Shown here piece by piece: positions 58,808 to 64,000 of a stretch of DNA of 64,000 nucleotides. The notes below the pieces were generated by a model. That model was given only the letters and a program-made list of their open reading frames with translations. It ran no database searches and was not told where the DNA came from. A program made the translations under genes and the position numbers. The DNA is from PALSA-129 sp963842505. Its GTDB lineage: Bacteria > Acidobacteriota > Terriglobia > Bryobacterales > Bryobacteraceae. The DNA is taken from contig CAWJGZ010000004.1 of NCBI GenBank assembly GCA_963842505.1, positions 1,054,001 through 1,118,000 of the forward strand, given 5' to 3'. The stretch's first letter is position 1. Each line of letters starts with the position of its first letter.

Positions 58808-61800
58808 ATGTGGATAGTCCGATTAGCCTTACGGCGCCCCTATACCTTCGTGGTGGTAGCGATGCTCATCGCCATTCTGGGCGTCACCGCGATCATCAGC
58901 ATGCCGGTGGACATCTTTCCGTACATCGATATTCCAGTTGTCAGTGTATTGTGGTCCTACACCGGACTATCGCCCGAAGAGATGGAAAAACGCATGGTAA
59001 CCATCTTCGAGCGGGCCATGACCACCACGGTGAACGACATCGAGCACATCGAATCGCAATCGTATACGGGAGTGTCGGTCACGCGGGTCTACTTCCAGCC
59101 GAATGCCAAAGTGGAAGTGGCGCTTTCGCAGGTGACGGCGATCGCGCAGACGCTGCTGCGTATTTTCCCGCCCGGCACCACTCCGCCGAACATCATCAAG
59201 TACGACGCTTCGAGCGTCCCAATCCTGCAACTGGGCCTGCAGAGCGACACGTTGAGCGAGCAGGAGCTTTACGACTTCGGCCAGAACTTCATCCGCACTC
59301 CGCTGGCGACCATTCAGGGCTGCGCGGTTCCGTCCCCGTTTGGCGGCAAGACGCGGATGGTGATGGTGGATCTGAACCCCGATGCGCTGTACTCCCGCGG
59401 GCTGTCGCCCACCGACATCTCAACCGCGCTGAACAACCAGAGTCTGATTCTTCCGGCTGGCAATGCCAAGATCGGCGACAAGGACTACCAGGTCAAGGTG
59501 AATAGCAGTCCGCGGATTCTGAGCGAGATGAACGCGATGCCGATGAAGGTGGTGAACGGCGCGACGGTTTTTCTGGGAGACGTAGCGCAGGTGCGCGACG
59601 GCTATGCCGTGCAGAACAGCATCGTGCGGACCAACGGAACCCGCGGGGCGCTGCTGACGGTGATGCGGAACGGGAAGGCATCCACGCTGGCGGTAGTGAA
59701 CAATGTGAAGAAGGCGCTGCCGGGGATTCTGGCGGGGCTTCCGCCGGCGCTGCGAGTACGGCAATTGTTCGACCAATCGCTGTTCGTGCGGGCGGCCATC
59801 AATGGAGTGGTGCGGGAGGCGGTTACGGCCGCGTGCCTCACGGGCCTGATGATCCTGATCTTTCTGGGAAGCTGGCGCAGCACCGTCATCGTCTGCATTT
59901 CGATTCCTCTTTCGATCCTGGTTTCGCTGATCGTGCTGAGCCTGACGGGACAGACCACCAACGTGATGACGCTGGGGGGACTGGCACTAGCGGTGGGCAT
60001 TCTGGTGGACGACGCCACGGTGGAGATCGAGAACACCCACCGCAACATGGCGATGAAGAAACCTCTGGTGCGGGCCGTGCTGGACGGGGCGCAACAGATT
60101 GCCGCGCCGGCTTTCGTCTCCACGCTTTCCATCTGCATCGTATTCGTGCCGGTGCTGCTGCTGACCGGCGCCGCCCGGTATCTGTTCACGCCCATGGCAA
60201 TGGCGGTGGTGTTCGCCATGATGGCCTCCTATTTCCTGTCGCGCACTTTGATTCCCACGATGGTGCACGACATGCTGCGGCCGGAACTGAAGTTGTACGC
60301 ACAGGGCCAGCACGGGGAAACGGCGGGCGGCAAGGGCCCGATCTGGAAGGCGCACTATATCTTCAACCACCGCTTTGAACAGATGCGGGCATCCTACGCT
60401 GCGCTGCTCGAGTGGTCGCTGGTTCACCGCGCGCGGGTGCTGGGCGGGTTCGCTATTTTTATCGCATGTTCGATGGGGCTGACGTTCTTTATCGGGCGGG
60501 ATTTTTTCCCGACGGTGGACTCCGGCCAGATGCGCCTGCATGCCCGCGCGCCCTCCGGCACGCGGATCGAACAGACCGAGCAGATTTTTGCGAGCATGGA
60601 GCGGGAAATCCGGCAGGTGATTCCAGCACGGGAGATGCGGGACATCATCGACAATATCGGGGTTCCGAACGGCATCAACCTGGCTTTCGGCGACAGCCCG
60701 ACTCTGGGGCCAGGGGACGGTGACATCTTGATTGCCCTGGACCCGGAGAACCACGGCTCGACGGCCGAGTATACCGACCGGTTGCGGAGGCGCCTGCACG
60801 AAAAGTTTCCCGATGTATCGATTTTCTTTGAAGCCGCCAACATCACCAACCAGATTCTGAACTTCGGACTGCCGGCGCCGATCGACGTGCAGGTGGTGGG
60901 ACGGAACACCACGGCGAATTACGCGATCGCGCAGCGGCTGGAGGCGCAGATTGCGCGCATCCCCGGCGCGGCCGACGTGCACATTCACCAGGTGGTGGAC
61001 TATCCCGAAATCCGGCTGAATGTGGACCGCACCAAGGCCGGCCTGGTGGGGCTGACGCAGAAAGACGTCAGCAACAGCATGCTGATTTCGCTGGCCTCGA
61101 GCGGGCAAGTGGCGCCCACGCAGTGGTTGGACTGGAACAGCGGAGTCAGTTATTCCGTTTCGGTGCAGACGCCGCAATACAAAATGGATTCGCTTTCGGC
61201 GATTCTGCGGACGCCGATTGCGGCGGCGGGCAACTTCAACTCCACTACGGCTACGTCATCGGGGGGAACGCCGGACCCGGCCAGTGAGGGCAAGGCTCCC
61301 AACCAGTCGTCGCTGGCCTACGGCAACCCCGGGGCGGCAGCGGGCGGGCCGGAGTTGCTCTCCAACCTGGCGAACGTATCGCGCGGCGTGGCGCCGGAAA
61401 TCGTGACTCACTACAACGTGCAGCCGGTGTACGACGTGTATGCCAACGTGGACCGCCGGGACTTGGGCGCGGTGGGGTCGGCCGTGGAGGGATTGGTGAA
61501 ACAAGCCTCAGCCACGCTTCCGCGGGGCAGTTCGATCGATCTGCGCGGCCAGATCACCACCATGGAAACCTCCTTCCTCCGGCTGGGGCTGGGGATGATC
61601 TTCGCGGTGGTGCTGGTTTACCTGCTGATGGCGGTCAACTTTCAATCGTGGCTGGATCCGTTCATTATTCTGATGGCGCTGCCGGGCGCGATGGCGGGCA
61701 TCGTGTGGATTCTCTTCCTGACCCAGACCACCTTCAGCGTGCCGTCGCTCATGGGTTCGATCATGTGCATCGGCGTGGCCACGTCCAATAGTATCCTGAT

Positions 61801-62143
61801 GGTGGTGTTCGCCAACGACCAGCGTGAGGAAGGCCTGGACGCCCGCGCGTCGGCGCTGGCGGCGGGACGCACGCGCATCCGCCCGGTGATTATGACGGCC
61901 AGCGCCATGATCATCGGCATGCTCCCCATGGCTTTGGGCATGGGCGAAGGCGGCGAGCAGAATGCGCCTCTGGGCCGCGCGGTGATTGGGGGACTGATTC
62001 TGGCGACGATTACCACGCTGTTCGTGGTTCCACTGGTGTATAGTTTATTGCGCAAGAAAGCCCCAGTGGATCATGCGCGGAGGATTGTGGAAGAAGAACA
62101 CGAGTACCTGCAAGACGAGATGATGGGCGAGGACATGGCATGA
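58808..62143 (+). CDS. RND efflux pump permease subunit
   Basis: 1111 aa. N-terminal helix, two large periplasmic loops and two sets of membrane helices, the AcrB/CusA plan. The proton-relay pair is intact in helix 4 (VGILVDDATVEIENTHR). In helix 10 the lysine of AcrB (K940, in GLSAKNAIL) is serine here (GVATSNSIL), as in the 'SNSIL' RND subfamily. The linker near residues 800-860 is glycine/serine-rich. It starts a pump-adaptor-outer membrane factor operon; the adaptor overlaps by 4 bp (ATGA). Substrate unknown. Confidence 0.94.
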   Translation: MWIVRLALRRPYTFVVVAMLIAILGVTAIISMPVDIFPYIDIPVVSVLWSYTGLSPEEMEKRMVTIFERAMTTTVNDIEHIESQSYTGVSVTRVYFQPNAKVEVALSQVTAIAQTLLRIFPPGTTPPNIIKYDASSVPILQLGLQSDTLSEQELYDFGQNFIRTPLATIQGCAVPSPFGGKTRMVMVDLNPDALYSRGLSPTDISTALNNQSLILPAGNAKIGDKDYQVKVNSSPRILSEMNAMPMKVVNGATVFLGDVAQVRDGYAVQNSIVRTNGTRGALLTVMRNGKASTLAVVNNVKKALPGILAGLPPALRVRQLFDQSLFVRAAINGVVREAVTAACLTGLMILIFLGSWRSTVIVCISIPLSILVSLIVLSLTGQTTNVMTLGGLALAVGILVDDATVEIENTHRNMAMKKPLVRAVLDGAQQIAAPAFVSTLSICIVFVPVLLLTGAARYLFTPMAMAVVFAMMASYFLSRTLIPTMVHDMLRPELKLYAQGQHGETAGGKGPIWKAHYIFNHRFEQMRASYAALLEWSLVHRARVLGGFAIFIACSMGLTFFIGRDFFPTVDSGQMRLHARAPSGTRIEQTEQIFASMEREIRQVIPAREMRDIIDNIGVPNGINLAFGDSPTLGPGDGDILIALDPENHGSTAEYTDRLRRRLHEKFPDVSIFFEAANITNQILNFGLPAPIDVQVVGRNTTANYAIAQRLEAQIARIPGAADVHIHQVVDYPEIRLNVDRTKAGLVGLTQKDVSNSMLISLASSGQVAPTQWLDWNSGVSYSVSVQTPQYKMDSLSAILRTPIAAAGNFNSTTATSSGGTPDPASEGKAPNQSSLAYGNPGAAAGGPELLSNLANVSRGVAPEIVTHYNVQPVYDVYANVDRRDLGAVGSAVEGLVKQASATLPRGSSIDLRGQITTMETSFLRLGLGMIFAVVLVYLLMAVNFQSWLDPFIILMALPGAMAGIVWILFLTQTTFSVPSLMGSIMCIGVATSNSILMVVFANDQREEGLDARASALAAGRTRIRPVIMTASAMIIGMLPMALGMGEGGEQNAPLGRAVIGGLILATITTLFVVPLVYSLLRKKAPVDHARRIVEEEHEYLQDEMMGEDMA

Positions 62144-63477
62144 ACGAGATCACGACCAACGAAGAGCGGCTGCGCTCCGAAATTGAAGATCTCAAGCGAC
62201 GATTGGCCGCGACCCAGCGCGGCGGCCCGGCGGTGGAGCATAAGGGCCCGACGTTGCGCACGTTGGCGGTGCTGATTTCGCTGCTGCTGGTGCTGGTGGT
62301 GGCGGGCTACTTTTTAGGGTATCTTCCGCGGCAACAGCGGGAGATGGCGTTGGCGCAGGAGTCGAAGGCCGGTGGGGAGGCGCTGCCGGTGGTGAAGGTC
62401 GCGCCGGTAGAGCGGTCCCTGACAAAGGGCAACCTGGTGCTGGCGGGCAACATAGAGGCGGTGACGGAAGCGCCGGTGCTGGCGCGCGCCAGCGGGTACA
62501 TTCTGAAGCGCTACGTGGATATCGGCGACCGCGTGCAGGAGGGCCAGGTGCTGGCGGAGATCGAGGCGCCGGAGCTGGATCAACAGATTGCGCAGGCGAA
62601 GGCCACCGCGGACCAGGCGCACAGCAACATCGAGCAGGCGCAGGCGGCGATGGCACAGGGCCGCAGCAATGAAGCGCTCGCCAAGGTAACCGCCGAGCGC
62701 CAGCAGAGGCTCCTCGATAAGGACGTGATCTCGCGGCAGGACAACGACACCGCGCAGATGCAGTATGCGGCCCAGCAGGCCAACGTACAGGCGCTCGAGA
62801 AAGCGGTGAACGCGGCGCGCGGCAGCGCGTCGGCGGCGGAAGCCAATCTGGCGCGGCTCAACGATCTGAAGAATTACCTGACGGTGCGGGCGCCGTTTGC
62901 AGGCGTGATCACGGTGCGTAACATCGACGTGGGAGCGCTGGTGAACGAAGGCAACACGCTGCTTTACCGCATCGCGCAGACCGGCCGGCTGCGCACATAT
63001 CTCAACGTACCGCAGGCCGATGCCGGCAACGTGCGGGTGGGGCAGCACGCGACGCTCGAGATCGCCGGCCGCCCGGGCGTCAAGTTCCCGGGCGAAGTGA
63101 CGCGCACGGCGAACTCCCTCGACCCGGCTACGCGCACGCTATTGGTGGAAGTGCAGGTGGCGAATGCGGCCGGCACGCTGATGCCGGGCATGTACGCGCA
63201 GGTGGACCTGGCGGTGCCGCGGCAGGATCCGCCGCTGTTGATTCCCGGCGACACCCTGGTGGTGCGGAGCGACGGGCCGCAAGTGGCGGTGGTGGGTCCG
63301 GACGGCGTGGTACATTTCACGCGGATTCAACTGGGCCGCGATTTCGGCGATCACCTCGAGGTGCTGGAAGGCTTGCAACTGGGGCAGCAACTGGTAGCCA
63401 ACCCCAGCGATGCGGTGCGCGAAGGCGCTAAGGTCAAACCGATTCAGGCTCCCGAACCGGCGGCGGTGAAGCGCTAG
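62140..63477 (+). CDS. RND efflux periplasmic adaptor subunit
   Basis: 445 aa. One N-terminal membrane anchor (about residues 46-66), an alpha-helical hairpin (QIAQAKATADQAHSNIEQAQAAMAQ...), a lipoyl-like half-motif YILKRYVDIGDRVQEGQVLAEIEAPEL and its partner near 265 (VRAPFAGVITVRNIDVGALVNEGN), then the beta-barrel and membrane-proximal domains. This is the AcrA/HlyD type that joins pump and outer-membrane channel. No lipobox cysteine, so anchored by the helix. Confidence 0.93.
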   Translation: MNEITTNEERLRSEIEDLKRRLAATQRGGPAVEHKGPTLRTLAVLISLLLVLVVAGYFLGYLPRQQREMALAQESKAGGEALPVVKVAPVERSLTKGNLVLAGNIEAVTEAPVLARASGYILKRYVDIGDRVQEGQVLAEIEAPELDQQIAQAKATADQAHSNIEQAQAAMAQGRSNEALAKVTAERQQRLLDKDVISRQDNDTAQMQYAAQQANVQALEKAVNAARGSASAAEANLARLNDLKNYLTVRAPFAGVITVRNIDVGALVNEGNTLLYRIAQTGRLRTYLNVPQADAGNVRVGQHATLEIAGRPGVKFPGEVTRTANSLDPATRTLLVEVQVANAAGTLMPGMYAQVDLAVPRQDPPLLIPGDTLVVRSDGPQVAVVGPDGVVHFTRIQLGRDFGDHLEVLEGLQLGQQLVANPSDAVREGAKVKPIQAPEPAAVKR

Positions 63478-63522
63478 CGCGATTGGTGGGAGCCGATCCA
63501 AATCTTCACCAGGAAATCAGCA

Positions 63523-64000
63523 ATGTGCAAATCAATCCTTAGTGTTTTGCTTGCCTGCTGGCTGATCGCGGGGCCGGGCGTGGCCGCGCCCCAGGTCAGT
63601 TTCCAGAACTCGCCGCGGGCTCATGAGCTGATGCGCGCGGGCAATCTGTACCTTTCGCTGCAGGACGCACTGGCGCTGGCGATCGAGAACAACCTGGACA
63701 TCGAGCTGGAGCGTTACCTGCTGCCACAGGGCGACGCCGAACTGCTGCGGGCGCAGGGAGGCGGAACGGTGCGCGGGCTCAACTTCACGATCGCGGAAGT
63801 GCCGGTGGGCGTGGGCGGGCCGTTGAGCCCGGTGGTGACCAGCGCGGCGTCGGCGGGACGCGCCACGGCCGGAACGTCGGTGGTCACCAACGCGCTGGAG
63901 TTGGGCGTGCTGGGCGAGCCGCAGGATAACTACTCGCTGCAAGGCACCATCGCGCAATCGAACGGAAGCGCCGTTCCGGTCTACGATCCGGTGGCGACGG
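63523..64000 (+). CDS. TolC-like outer membrane efflux protein (3' end outside window)
   Basis: The first 159 residues are visible. A signal peptide (MCKSILSVLLACWLIAGPGV...) precedes LYLSLQDALALAIENNLDIELERYLLP, the common N-terminal helix pattern of outer-membrane efflux proteins. It is the third gene of the RND operon, 45 bp after the adaptor. The frame is still open at the window end. Confidence 0.87.
   Translation, partial: MCKSILSVLLACWLIAGPGVAAPQVSFQNSPRAHELMRAGNLYLSLQDALALAIENNLDIELERYLLPQGDAELLRAQGGGTVRGLNFTIAEVPVGVGGPLSPVVTSAASAGRATAGTSVVTNALELGVLGEPQDNYSLQGTIAQSNGSAVPVYDPVAT

Overview
The window is a GC-rich bacterial chromosome segment with tightly packed genes on both strands. 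Gene content points to an Acidobacteriota-type organism, probably a Solibacter/Bryobacter relative. The evidence is hopanoid genes (hpnE, shc), paired MacB-like permeases without an ATPase, M56 peptidase with a BlaI repressor, TMTC-like TPR membrane proteins, stand-alone RRM protein, small coiled-coil/AT-hook proteins, and dispersed intergenic hairpins. This assignment is inference: no rRNA gene is present.

Layout. 1-14.3 kb: end of a GT39-like glycosyltransferase, a secreted M16 peptidase, a secreted HExxH peptidase with a C-terminal helix-hairpin-helix, hpnE, two FtsX/MacB permeases, yceH, squalene-hopene cyclase, and a membrane glycosyltransferase-like protein carrying a SEC-C zinc motif. 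14.3-16.2 kb: an IS110-family element between two arms of a ~28-bp inverted repeat, next to tRNA-Ala(CGC). 16.2-25.7 kb: methyltransferase, small coiled-coil protein, tatB-tatC, icd-purE, blaI-M56, heme A synthase, lytic transglycosylase, PfpI-like protein. 25.8-31.8 kb: methyltransferase, hicAB, penicillin-binding transpeptidase, family-5 uracil-DNA glycosylase, a duplicated 125-bp repeat, dGTPase-like protein, YfgM-like protein. 32-44 kb: TMTC-like protein with nearly identical TPRs, tsaD, alpha/beta hydrolase, lysA, a deacetylase-caspase-EF-hand-TPR fusion, brnTA, and a two-gene pentonate dehydratase operon. 44-54.4 kb: RRM protein, a small gene that appears to start at ATT, transporters, secreted protein, fmdB-type protein, manC-lepB, and paired EamA/SMR half-transporters. 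54.4-64 kb: a poly-amino-acid-synthetase-like enzyme split by an apparent one-base frameshift, then an RND efflux operon (pump, adaptor, start of the outer-membrane factor).

How the genes work together. hpnE and shc supply two steps of hopanoid synthesis. The YjhG/YagF dehydratase and FAH-family protein would take a pentonate to alpha-ketoglutarate semialdehyde. tatBC and lepB serve export, and several secreted hydrolases are present. The RND pump, adaptor and outer-membrane factor form one efflux system.

Most unusual points: (1) the NodB-caspase-EF-hand-TPR protein; (2) two toxin-antitoxin cassettes, each bracketed by a short direct repeat copied from the neighbouring host gene; (3) the split A-PCP / Pls-type terminal-domain enzyme; (4) the IS110 element with a structured leader and a 164-nt hairpin containing competing stems; (5) a probable ATT start codon behind an ideal Shine-Dalgarno site.
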